From the NCBI RefSeq assembly GCF_018613575.1, contig NZ_JAGGPX010000014.1, positions 1 to 64,000 of the forward strand: 64,000 bases of DNA. The letters run 5' to 3'. Made by a program: the position numbers and the translations under genes. The notes beneath the pieces were generated by a model. The model saw only the letters and a program-made list of their open reading frames with translations. It searched no databases and was not told the DNA's origin. Source of the stretch: Planococcus sp. ISL-110 (GTDB lineage Bacteria; Bacillota; Bacilli; Bacillales_A; Planococcaceae). Shown here piece by piece: positions 55,986 to 64,000 of this stretch; the first letter of the stretch is position 1; each line of letters begins with the position of its first letter.

Positions 55986-57207
55986 GGCGCAAGACCCAGC
56001 AGTATACGAAGCGATGAACGCAGAAAAAGAAAGACAGGAAGCGAATATCGAATTGATCGCCTCTGAAAACTTTGTCTCACAAGCTGTTATGGATGCACAG
56101 GGATCGGTATTGACGAACAAATACGCAGAAGGCTATCCGGGCAAACGCTATTACGGAGGCTGCGAATTTGTGGACGTCGTTGAAAATATCGCCCGCGACC
56201 GCCTGAAAGAAATTTTTGGTGCGGAGCATGCAAACGTTCAGCCACATTCTGGATCACAGGCCAATATGGCTGTCTATACAGCAGTTTTGGAAAAAGGCGA
56301 TACCGTTCTTGGAATGAACTTGAACCATGGCGGACATTTGACGCATGGCAGCAAAGTGAATTTCAGCGGCATGCAGTACAATTTTGTTGAGTACGGTGTC
56401 ACAGAAAAAGAGCAATTGATCGATTACGAAGCAGTACGCCAGGCAGCCTTGGAACACAAGCCGAAAATGGTCGTTGCTGGAGCAAGTGCTTATTCACGCC
56501 AATTGGATTTCGCTAAATTCCGTGAAATTGCTGATGAAGTCGGCGCGTACCTGATGGTCGACATGGCGCATATTGCTGGTCTTGTCGCAACCGGAGCCCA
56601 TTCCAATCCTGTCCCTCATGCCCATTTTGTTACATCGACTACGCATAAGACACTTCGTGGACCACGCGGTGGCTTGATTCTCTGCAATGCGGAATTTGCG
56701 AAAAAAATCGATAAAACCATATTCCCGGGAATTCAAGGCGGCCCGCTTATGCACGTGATCGCAGCAAAAGCTATTGCATTCGGCGAAGCGCTGCAGCCGG
56801 AATTCAAAACCTATATTGAACAAGTCGTAAAAAACGCCAATGCACTTGCTGAAGGCTTGATCGCTGAAGGCGTCGACATCGTTTCAGGCGGCACAGACAA
56901 CCATTTGCTGTTGCTCGACCTTCGCTCGTTGAAACTGACAGGGAAAGTCGCAGAACATGTATTGGATGAAGTCGGTATTACGACAAACAAAAATACCATT
57001 CCTTTTGATCCGGAAAGCCCATTTGTCACTTCGGGTATCCGTTTAGGAACTGCAGCCGTTACGTCCCGTGGCTTTAAAGAAGCGGAAATGAAGGAAATTG
57101 CTTCCATCATGGCAATGCTTCTGAAAAACCCGGAAGACGAATCCGTGAAAAAAGATGCTGCAGACCGTACAGCCCAATTGACAGCTGCGCATCCACTATA
57201 TAAATAA
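55972..57207 (+). CDS. glyA: Serine hydroxymethyltransferase
   Basis: A 411-residue PLP enzyme interconverting serine and glycine and charging tetrahydrofolate. Cofactor Lys226 is in [15 protein letters not shown]; the folate and substrate residues in [15 protein letters not shown] are seen. The ATG at 55972 is preceded by GGGAGGG and overlaps ywlG. Typical length. Confidence 0.96.
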   Translation: MDLIKAQDPAVYEAMNAEKERQEANIELIASENFVSQAVMDAQGSVLTNKYAEGYPGKRYYGGCEFVDVVENIARDRLKEIFGAEHANVQPHSGSQANMAVYTAVLEKGDTVLGMNLNHGGHLTHGSKVNFSGMQYNFVEYGVTEKEQLIDYEAVRQAALEHKPKMVVAGASAYSRQLDFAKFREIADEVGAYLMVDMAHIAGLVATGAHSNPVPHAHFVTSTTHKTLRGPRGGLILCNAEFAKKIDKTIFPGIQGGPLMHVIAAKAIAFGEALQPEFKTYIEQVVKNANALAEGLIAEGVDIVSGGTDNHLLLLDLRSLKLTGKVAEHVLDEVGITTNKNTIPFDPESPFVTSGIRLGTAAVTSRGFKEAEMKEIASIMAMLLKNPEDESVKKDAADRTAQLTAAHPLYK

Positions 57208-57211
57208 ATTC

Positions 57212-57252
57212 ATACAGCTGCCAGGTGACACTGCTTGGCAGCTGTATTTTTT
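57212..57252 (+). terminator. Terminator behind glyA
   Basis: ATACAGCTGCCA and TGGCAGCTGTAT form a perfect 12-bp stem with a 12-base loop, followed by a T-run. Bases 57253-57482 carry no clear feature other than the ribosome site of the next gene. Confidence 0.93.
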
Positions 57253-57482
57253 ACCTGCAAAAGTTGAACTAGAGCCTTACGTTTTCCAAACGGTTAAAGA
57301 GGGAAAAGCTAAAGAGGCCACTTTATGCTCTTAGGTAAACAAAAGAAACACGCAAGCTTACTTTTGAATTTAATTCCAATGAATTCCTGAGCTTAACCCA
57401 AAGCAGCTGAAGCGTCGGGAAAGAATAATCTTCTTTGCATCATAATAAATACATAGAACTGTTTACAGGAGGGACGCGTCGT

Positions 57483-59657
57483 ATGCACACGCATGAACTG
57501 AAGAGAGATAAAAAGGTAATCATGGAGTGGCTGCGCCGTCTGGGCGTTGAGTTCCACACGTCGTTTTTGGTCGTCAATTCGGATATGGAAAATCAGCCCG
57601 TTGTCTATGCAAACGACGCCTTTTATAAAATGATCGGTTATAGCGAAGCAGAAACGTTGGGACGCAATGGTCGTTTTTTGCACGGTGAAAAAACGTCTAA
57701 AGAAGCAAGCGACAAAGTACGTGCCTGCGTGGATGCTGCTGAAAGCGGTATAGTTGAAATTGTCAATTACCGAAAAAATGGGACGCCTTTCTGGAATGAA
57801 ATAACAGTCCAGCCTTTGTCGTTTCCGGAGAGAAGTTTGAAATTCACCTTGATGCTGCAGCATGACATCACAAATCGCAAACGCGCGGAAGCCTTGATCA
57901 AACTGCAAAAAGAGACCTATACGGGAATTGAAAGAGGCTATATGCTGAGCATGCTCCTGCAGAATATTTGCCATACTGCCGAATCATTCTTCATTGATGG
58001 TGCAAAATGTACGGTTTTGCTGATTGATGAGACCGAGCTGTACAAAGTTGGTGCGGCGAAATCCATGCCAAAGGGCTTTCTGGATGCCATCAGCGGCCTT
58101 GAGGTAGAGGAAGATATTGGAAGTTGCGGAGCGGCATTTCACAGGCAGCAGCCGGTGATTACAGAGGATATGAGCACAGATTATCTATGGCGGAATCATC
58201 AGCATTTGGTGAGAGACTATAAGCTAGTATCAAGCTGGTCAATTCCGATAATGAGTGTTGAAGGAACTGCAATCGGTACCTTTGGCATCTATTTTCCAGC
58301 AACCTCGGTTCCCCATGAAAAAGATTTGGTGTTCATGGAGGAAATCGCTTCGATTGCTTCTTTGGCGATCAAGTATTCTCGCCAGCAGGAAGAAATTTTG
58401 CGACTTGCCTACATAGATGAAAATACGGATTTGCCTAATCGAAATTACTTCAGAAATGAAATTGTTGAGTTGATGAAGGAAAAACAGGAAGGCTTTATCG
58501 CATTTATTTCAACAGATGAATACGTCAAAGTCGTTGATCAATACGGACATCGAGCAGGAGATACCGTCATCAATGAAATCGGCAAACGGTTGACGCTGTC
58601 GCAAAGTTCCTCGGAAGATTTGATCGTCCGCTTTTCAGATTCGACACTGGCCATGTACAGCATGACACCTTTCATCAAAATTCCGGAGTTTCTGGATCAG
58701 CTTTTGCATGGGCTTGTGGAACCGATTACGGTCGGAGACATGGAATTGTTCCTGACTTTAAAAATGGGTGTAGCTATTGTAACGCCCAACCAGAAGGATA
58801 CGGAGGAATTGATTCGTTGTGCGGATAGTGCACTGTCCCAGGCAAAACTCCGCACGGGAGAAGCCATCTGTTATTTTGAGAGTGAACATGACGAGTTTAT
58901 GATGAAAGATCTGCGTGTGGCCAATGAATTGACGGCAGCACTCCGGCGCAATGAGGTCGGTGTCCATCTCCAGCCCAAAGTTGATCTGGCAAGCGGCGAG
59001 ATCTTAAGCTTTGAAGCGCTGGCCCGGTGGACCTCGCCGGATCTTGGGAATATTCCGCCGGATATCTTTATTCCGGCTGCTGAAAAAAACGGCAAGATTC
59101 GTTTGTTGGAACAAAATGTACTGAAGCATGTATTGGGCTGGATGAAAAAAAGAGTCGAGCAGGACTTGAAGCTTCGGCAAGTAGCCATCAATATATCTGC
59201 AGACCATTTTTTCCATCACTCTTTTGTGCCGAATCTGATGGATGTGACTGAGGAGTACGGCATCGATCCCCAGTGGATTCAATTGGAGATTACAGAACGA
59301 ATTGGTTTTGTCGATATCGATGCTGCCAATAAAGTATTCAATCACCTGAAACGTTGCGGCTTTACGACTTCAATTGATGATTTCGGTACGGGTTACTCGT
59401 CGCTCAGCTACCTGCAGAAGCTACCTGTTGAAGAACTCAAGATCGACCGTTCTTTCATTTTCAATATGGCCGAGCCGGGGACGTTGGCGATCATCCGTAC
59501 CATCATCCAGCTTGCGGAAAACTTAGACATACGTGCCGTTGCAGAGGGCGTGGAGACGGAACAGGATCGCCAAACATTGTTGGCCCTCGGCTGCAAAGTA
59601 GGCCAGGGGTACCTGTTCTACAAACCAATGCCGCTGAATGAAGCGTTTTTATTATAG
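57483..59657 (+). CDS. PAS(LOV-like)-GAF-GGDEF-EAL signalling protein, probable c-di-GMP phosphodiesterase
   Basis: A 724-residue cytosolic protein. Residues about 25-135 are a LOV-type PAS domain. The flavin-contact residues match B. subtilis YtvA (Asn62, Arg64, Asn95, Asn105, Gln126), but the adduct-forming Cys is Gly63 in GRNGRFLHG. A GAF domain (about 160-305) follows, then a GGDEF domain (about 320-470) whose signature is degenerate (RFSDSTLAMY), so it should not make c-di-GMP. The EAL domain (about 480-720) keeps SFEALARW, AINIS, LEITE, IDDFGTGYSS, LKIDRSF and AEGVET, so hydrolysis is likely. AGGAGGG precedes the ATG. It is inserted between glyA and upp, which are adjacent in relatives. 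Confidence 0.9.
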   Translation: MHTHELKRDKKVIMEWLRRLGVEFHTSFLVVNSDMENQPVVYANDAFYKMIGYSEAETLGRNGRFLHGEKTSKEASDKVRACVDAAESGIVEIVNYRKNGTPFWNEITVQPLSFPERSLKFTLMLQHDITNRKRAEALIKLQKETYTGIERGYMLSMLLQNICHTAESFFIDGAKCTVLLIDETELYKVGAAKSMPKGFLDAISGLEVEEDIGSCGAAFHRQQPVITEDMSTDYLWRNHQHLVRDYKLVSSWSIPIMSVEGTAIGTFGIYFPATSVPHEKDLVFMEEIASIASLAIKYSRQQEEILRLAYIDENTDLPNRNYFRNEIVELMKEKQEGFIAFISTDEYVKVVDQYGHRAGDTVINEIGKRLTLSQSSSEDLIVRFSDSTLAMYSMTPFIKIPEFLDQLLHGLVEPITVGDMELFLTLKMGVAIVTPNQKDTEELIRCADSALSQAKLRTGEAICYFESEHDEFMMKDLRVANELTAALRRNEVGVHLQPKVDLASGEILSFEALARWTSPDLGNIPPDIFIPAAEKNGKIRLLEQNVLKHVLGWMKKRVEQDLKLRQVAINISADHFFHHSFVPNLMDVTEEYGIDPQWIQLEITERIGFVDIDAANKVFNHLKRCGFTTSIDDFGTGYSSLSYLQKLPVEELKIDRSFIFNMAEPGTLAIIRTIIQLAENLDIRAVAEGVETEQDRQTLLALGCKVGQGYLFYKPMPLNEAFLL

Positions 59658-59696
59658 AAAGAATAGCGCCCGCGGCTTCTGCTATGCGCTTGAACT

Positions 59697-59732
59697 TGCC
59701 AGACCATTTTGCAGCTGGCAAAACGTCTGGCA
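59697..59732. repeat. Short inverted repeat
   Basis: TGCCAGAC and GTCTGGCA are separated by 20 bases, between the EAL gene and the terminator below. No T-run. Confidence 0.55.
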
Positions 59733-59768
59733 CTGGGATATTGTTTTAAACTCTATGGCATTAAAGCG

Positions 59769-59798
59769 AAAACCGGGGAAATATCTCCCGGTTTTTTT
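59769..59798 (+). terminator. Terminator behind the EAL gene
   Basis: AAAACCGGG and CCCGGTTTT form a 9-bp stem with a GAAATATCT loop and a T-run. Confidence 0.88.
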
Positions 59799-59919
59799 CT
59801 TTGGAGAAATAAACCATAGGTGAAAATAACTGAATAATACCAAAGCAGGATCTGGCAACTTGAGCTAATGGTTTTCTGTTATACTATTTAAGATAAAGTT
59901 TGAAAAGGAGAGATAGGCC

Positions 59920-60549
59920 GTGGGAAAAGTATACGTTTTTGATCACCCGTTGATTCAGCACAAACTGACGTACATCCGTGATAAGTCAACAGGCACAAAA
60001 GAATTCCGTGAATTGGTTGATGAAATTGCCACATTGATGGCGTTTGAAATTACACGCGACTTACCGTTGCAGGAAATCGAAGTAGAAACGCCGGTTCAAC
60101 TGGCAAAATCAAAAGTTCTTGCAGGAAAAAAATTGGGCGTTGTACCTATTTTGCGCGCAGGCATCGGCATGGTCGATGGAATTTTGAAATTGATTCCGGC
60201 TGCTAAAGTCGGACATATCGGTTTATACCGTGATCCGGTCACGCTTCAGCCGGTCGAGTATTATTTGAAACTGCCTTCCGATGTACAGGAACGCGACTTT
60301 ATCGTCGTTGATCCGATGCTTGCTACGGGCGGATCTGCAATCGAAGCAGTCAACTCCATGAAAAAACGTGGCGCTACGAAAATCCGTTTCATGTGCATCA
60401 TCGCAGCTCCTGAAGGTGTAGAAGCGCTTCAAGAGGCGCATCCTGATGTCGACATCTATATTGCGGCACTTGATGAAAAGTTGAATGAAAAAGGATACAT
60501 CGTCCCAGGTCTTGGAGATGCTGGAGACCGGTTATTCGGAACAAAATAA
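59920..60549 (+). CDS. upp: Uracil phosphoribosyltransferase
   Basis: A 209-residue salvage enzyme converting uracil and PRPP to UMP. The PRPP-binding motif [15 protein letters not shown] and the uracil-binding [18 protein letters not shown] are clear. It starts with GTG after AAAAGGAG. A TATACT box lies 35 bases upstream without a good -35. Neighbour of glyA and mnaA as in Bacillus. Confidence 0.96.
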   Translation: MGKVYVFDHPLIQHKLTYIRDKSTGTKEFRELVDEIATLMAFEITRDLPLQEIEVETPVQLAKSKVLAGKKLGVVPILRAGIGMVDGILKLIPAAKVGHIGLYRDPVTLQPVEYYLKLPSDVQERDFIVVDPMLATGGSAIEAVNSMKKRGATKIRFMCIIAAPEGVEALQEAHPDVDIYIAALDEKLNEKGYIVPGLGDAGDRLFGTK

Positions 60550-60568
60550 GAGAGCGGGGTATATCAGC

Positions 60569-61687
60569 TTGACGAAAAAATGGAAAGTAATGACGATATT
60601 TGGTACGCGGCCTGAAGCCATTAAAATGGCGCCGCTTGTCCTGGAACTTCAAAAACACCCCGACACCATTGAACCGTTGGTAACAGTGACGGCTCAGCAC
60701 CGGGAGATGCTTGACCAGGTACTGGAGACATTTGCGATTACACCCGATTTCGACCTGAACATCATGAAGGATCGCCAGACATTGACCGACGTAACAATGC
60801 GTGCAATGCAGGGGCTTGATCTGATCATGAAAGAAGCAAAGCCGGATATTGTGCTGGTGCATGGCGATACCACGACAACATTCGCTGCCAGCCTTGCCGC
60901 CTTTTACAATCAGGTTGCAGTCGGACATGTGGAAGCCGGTTTGCGTACGCATAATAAATACTCGCCATATCCTGAAGAAATGAACCGTCAGTTGACGGGC
61001 GTCATGGCGGATATTCATTTTTCACCAACTGAAAAATCAGCTCAGAACCTGCTGGACGAAAACAAGAAGGCAGAAACAATTTACATCACAGGGAATACAG
61101 CCATCGATGCGCTTCAAACAACGGTGCGTGAAACCTATACGCACCCGATTCTGGAGAAAATCGGCACGGACCGAATGATCTTGTTGACGGCACATCGCCG
61201 TGAAAACCTGGGACAGCCGATGCGCAACATGTTCCGTGCAATTAAACGCCTGATTAAAGAGCATGATGATATTCAAGTGGTTTATCCGGTACATATGAAT
61301 CCGGCCGTGCGTGAAGTAGCGGATGAAGTGTTGGGCCGCGATGCGCGCATCCATTTGATTGAACCGCTGGAAGTACTGGATTTCCACAACTTTGCGGCTC
61401 GCTCGTTCTTTATCCTGACCGATTCAGGCGGAATCCAAGAGGAGGCGCCATCACTTGGCAAGCCGGTGCTGGTTTTGCGTGATACAACGGAACGCCCAGA
61501 AGGCATCTCTGCGGGAACCTTGAAGCTTGCAGGAACAGATGAAGAGACGATTTACGGAATGGCCAAGGAATTGCTGACGGATGAAGAAGCCTATAAGGCC
61601 ATGTCCCAGGCATCCAATCCTTACGGGGATGGCAAAGCGTCTGTCCGGATCGTTGAAGCGCTTCATGCTTATTTTTCAAAGCTGTAA
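60569..61687 (+). CDS. mnaA: UDP-N-acetylglucosamine 2-epimerase (non-hydrolysing)
   Basis: A 372-residue GT-B-fold epimerase interconverting UDP-GlcNAc and UDP-ManNAc for wall teichoic acid linkage units. Motifs MTIFGTRPEAIKMAPLV, VHGDTTTTFAASLAAF, VEAGLRT and TDSGGIQEEAPSLGKPVLVLR are seen in order. The TTG at 60569 gives the family N-terminus (LTKKWKVMTIFGTRPE) with GCGGGG upstream; an ATG seven codons later lacks a site. Conserved between upp and the atp operon. Confidence 0.93.
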   Translation: MTKKWKVMTIFGTRPEAIKMAPLVLELQKHPDTIEPLVTVTAQHREMLDQVLETFAITPDFDLNIMKDRQTLTDVTMRAMQGLDLIMKEAKPDIVLVHGDTTTTFAASLAAFYNQVAVGHVEAGLRTHNKYSPYPEEMNRQLTGVMADIHFSPTEKSAQNLLDENKKAETIYITGNTAIDALQTTVRETYTHPILEKIGTDRMILLTAHRRENLGQPMRNMFRAIKRLIKEHDDIQVVYPVHMNPAVREVADEVLGRDARIHLIEPLEVLDFHNFAARSFFILTDSGGIQEEAPSLGKPVLVLRDTTERPEGISAGTLKLAGTDEETIYGMAKELLTDEEAYKAMSQASNPYGDGKASVRIVEALHAYFSKL

Positions 61688-61694
61688 AAGAATA

Positions 61695-61834
61695 AACGGC
61701 CGATTCCGCATTTCTTTGTCCAGCTTCATCGGCCAGCTCCTCGGGTCGTAAGCCGGCCTTCCTGTGTGGCAAAAAGCGCCACTTCGGAATTCCGTCTTAC
61801 GCCTGTCGGAGCAGAACGGCCGATTCCACATTTC
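61695..61834 (-). repeat. R1 hairpin element, copy D (minus orientation), with a partial second unit
   Basis: Read on the minus strand: GAAATGTGGAATCGGCC, GCTCCGACAGGCGTAAG, GTGGCGCTTTTTGCCAC, GGCTTACGACCCGAGGAGC, TGGCCGATGAAGCTGGACAA. It is followed by a second GAAATGCGGAATCGGCCGTT start (61695-61714). The 20-base segments 61695-61714 and 61815-61834 are direct repeats with one difference. Outer arms ATCGGCC/GGCCGAT and inner GTGGC/GCCAC pair. Confidence 0.85.
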
Positions 61835-61898
61835 ATGACAAAGTTTGTCAACAATATGTCGGAGGAAAATCGCTTGTGAAGTTTTTCACTTCTACTAA

Positions 61899-61927
61899 TT
61901 GACATGATTTTACCCCTAATGTATGCT
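61899..61927 (+). promoter_or_regulatory. Sigma-A promoter of the ATP synthase operon
   Basis: A perfect TTGACA, a 17-base spacer and TATGCT. It gives a leader of about 110 bases before the first gene. Bases 61835-61898 hold only a weak GAAGT/ACTTC hairpin. Confidence 0.85.
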
Positions 61928-62043
61928 TACAAAGGGTATGCATGAGAAGGTTTTCTTACATAGATTATGTGGTCTTAGAAGCCTGATGCGACGGCTCTTT
62001 TAGAGGGTTTAATGTCAAATCAACGAAGTTCGAGGGGGTTATC

Positions 62044-62265
62044 ATGCGCCCAACAAAAAGTCCCTTACAAGCGATGGCAATTTACAGCGCCATCCTCTCA
62101 CAACTTGTCGGGTCCGTACTCATCGGTGCGTTCACAGGTATGTGGCTCGATGAAAAGATCGGAACCGCCCCGTTTTTCATGATCATCTGCCTATTCATAG
62201 GCATCACTGCCGGTGTTTGGGCAATGCTTCAGACTGTCCGCAAATTCGAATCAGGAGACAAGTAA
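62044..62265 (+). CDS. atpZ: AtpZ/AtpI family protein
   Basis: A 73-residue membrane protein with two helices (about 12-34 and 43-65) and the family motif QLVGSVLIGAFTGMWLDEKIGT. First gene of the ATP synthase operon; AtpZ-type proteins are linked to magnesium uptake or to complex assembly. CGAGGGGGTT precedes the ATG. It lies two bases before the ATP synthase subunit I gene. Confidence 0.85.
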   Translation: MRPTKSPLQAMAIYSAILSQLVGSVLIGAFTGMWLDEKIGTAPFFMIICLFIGITAGVWAMLQTVRKFESGDK

Positions 62266-62267
62266 AA

Positions 62268-62639
62268 ATGGATGGACTTAGGGAGATATATACCAGACTG
62301 AAAAAGATGATTTTTTTCATCTTGGCGTTCTGCGTTATTGGTTGGGGGTTTACCCCTTATCAAGAAGTGTTCGCGGGTCTTATAATCGGAACTTTGTTCG
62401 GCATTTACAACATGTGGATTCTGGTTCGTCGGATGGAGAAATTCGACCGTGCGGTGGCTGAAGGCTCGAAAGTTCGTTCGCTTGGAACGGCATTACGGTT
62501 TGCATCAGGTGTTGCAGCTGTGGCGATTGCCATTTTATTCGCAGAGCACATTCACTTGGTCAGCACAGTAATTGGGTTGATGGTCCCTTACGCTCTGTTA
62601 TTGACAGAGCGGATTGTGTATCACGTGAAACACCATTAA
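62268..62639 (+). CDS. atpI: ATP synthase subunit I
   Basis: A 123-residue membrane protein with four helices, matching the ATP synthase I family, which helps assemble the c-ring in Bacillota. The start lies behind CAGGAGACAAG; the upstream frame overlaps atpZ and is rejected. Followed by atpB after 27 bases. Confidence 0.88.
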   Translation: MDGLREIYTRLKKMIFFILAFCVIGWGFTPYQEVFAGLIIGTLFGIYNMWILVRRMEKFDRAVAEGSKVRSLGTALRFASGVAAVAIAILFAEHIHLVSTVIGLMVPYALLLTERIVYHVKHH

Positions 62640-63377
<738 letters not shown>

Positions 63378-63421
63378 GTATAAACTGCTCATCGAGCAAA
63401 CAAAAAAAACAACTATCCTGA

Positions 63422-63661
<240 letters not shown>

Positions 63662-63667
63662 TATTTT

Positions 63668-63727
63668 TATACAAAAAGTTAAATGGTGGGGATGCTTCGA
63701 TATGGTTTTCGCCATTTAAACTTGTAT
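63668..63727 (+). other. Hairpin between atpE and atpF
   Basis: AAGTTAAATGG pairs with CCATTTAAACTT (one bulge) and outer ATAC with GTAT, around a 26-base loop. There is no T-run. It could protect the upstream atpE message or tune the c:b ratio; that is inference. Confidence 0.5.
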
Positions 63728-63822
63728 GAACCAATTTTCTTTTGAAAATCCATCTTAAAACAGATAAAGATCTTACTATAGAATAAAATGTATTTTAGGC
63801 TCTTGAAGGGAGTGAAACAATC

Positions 63823-64000
63823 GTGTTTTTTGATCACCTCGTACTCGGTGCAGCCGGGGAGTTTTTGAATATTGGAGACATTCTCGTAACACTTGTTATT
63901 TTCATTTTACTAATGGTGCTTTTGAAGAAATTCGCATGGGGTCCTTTGATGGGCATAATGCAGCAGCGTGAAGATTTGATCAAGAGTGAAATCGAAACTG
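63823..64000 (+). CDS. atpF: ATP synthase F0 subunit b (cut by window edge)
   Basis: The first 59 residues are visible: a short start [19 protein letters not shown], one membrane helix ([20 protein letters not shown]) and the beginning of the charged coiled coil ([14 protein letters not shown]). GTG start behind AAGGGAGTG. The peripheral stalk part lies beyond the window. Confidence 0.93.
   Translation, partial: MFFDHLVLGAAGEFLNIGDILVTLVIFILLMVLLKKFAWGPLMGIMQQREDLIKSEIET

Noticed and set aside
61410-61772. Minus-strand open frame over the mnaA end and R1 copy D
   Set aside because: Antisense to mnaA and running into a repeat; no start signal.

Overview
The window looks like the chromosome of a low-to-moderate G+C Bacillota of the order Bacillales. 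It most resembles the Planococcaceae (Planococcus/Planomicrobium type). This rests on gene content and order shared with the Bacillus subtilis 320-330 degree region: ung-ywdI-ywdK, hemQ/lipL/ywfO/ywgA, ywhB/ywhD-speE-speB, ywiB-argS, rpoE-pyrG-ywjG-spo0F-fbaA-tal-murA-glpX-rho-rpmE-tdk-prfA-prmC-tsaC-ywlE-rpiB-ywlG-glyA-upp-mnaA-atp. Strong AGGAGG-type ribosome binding sites, sigma-A promoters and T-tailed terminators fit the same group. Species assignment is inference. No tRNA, rRNA or CRISPR array was seen.

Layout. 1-4.1 kb: the end of a cut-off gene (perhaps a transposase), then a minus-strand block with a YjiH-type membrane protein, bacillithiol deacetylase bshB2 with yojF, pdxK and a small membrane protein. 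4.1-16.7 kb: mostly conserved housekeeping genes (DUF4230 protein, ung, ywdI, ywdK, hemQ, lipL, an HD-domain hydrolase, ywgA, a tautomerase, ywhD, polyamine genes speE-speB, hmoB, ywiB-argS). It is interrupted by repeats and by a well-structured candidate non-coding RNA with its own promoter and terminator at 11.3-11.6 kb. 16.7-28.4 kb: an adenosylcobalamin riboswitch followed by a B12 uptake, remodelling and late-assembly cluster: btuF, btuC, a btuD-cbiZ fusion, cbiB, cobD, cobU, cobQ, cobS, cobC, a second short CobU-like gene, pduO, then the alpha-ribazole importer/kinase pair cblT-cblS. Corrin-ring genes and cobT are absent here, so this is a salvage route. 28.4-40.1 kb: a fatty-acid or branched-chain acyl-CoA oxidation block. 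A FadF-type ETF:quinone oxidoreductase is followed by thiolase, 3-hydroxyacyl-CoA dehydrogenase, two acyl-CoA dehydrogenases, a TetR regulator and B12-dependent isobutyryl-CoA mutase IcmF. Two matching TetR-type operators and a perfect CcpA cre site lie in its promoter regions, and IcmF is a likely local consumer of the B12 made next door. 40.4-62 kb: the conserved rpoE to mnaA block, with a pyrG CTP-sensing attenuator, a DnaA-box cluster at prmC/tsaC, and an inserted PAS(LOV-like)-GAF-GGDEF-EAL protein. 62-64 kb: start of the ATP synthase operon (atpZ/I, atpI, atpB, atpE, atpF cut by the window edge).

The most unusual material is between genes. At least four interspersed repeat families occur. 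One (called R1 here) folds into a long hairpin whose arms change from copy to copy yet stay complementary, which is direct evidence that the fold matters. There are also two short tandem arrays with 21-bp and 20-bp periods placed just behind terminators, a nested insertion of one repeat inside another, and the candidate structured RNA upstream of speE.
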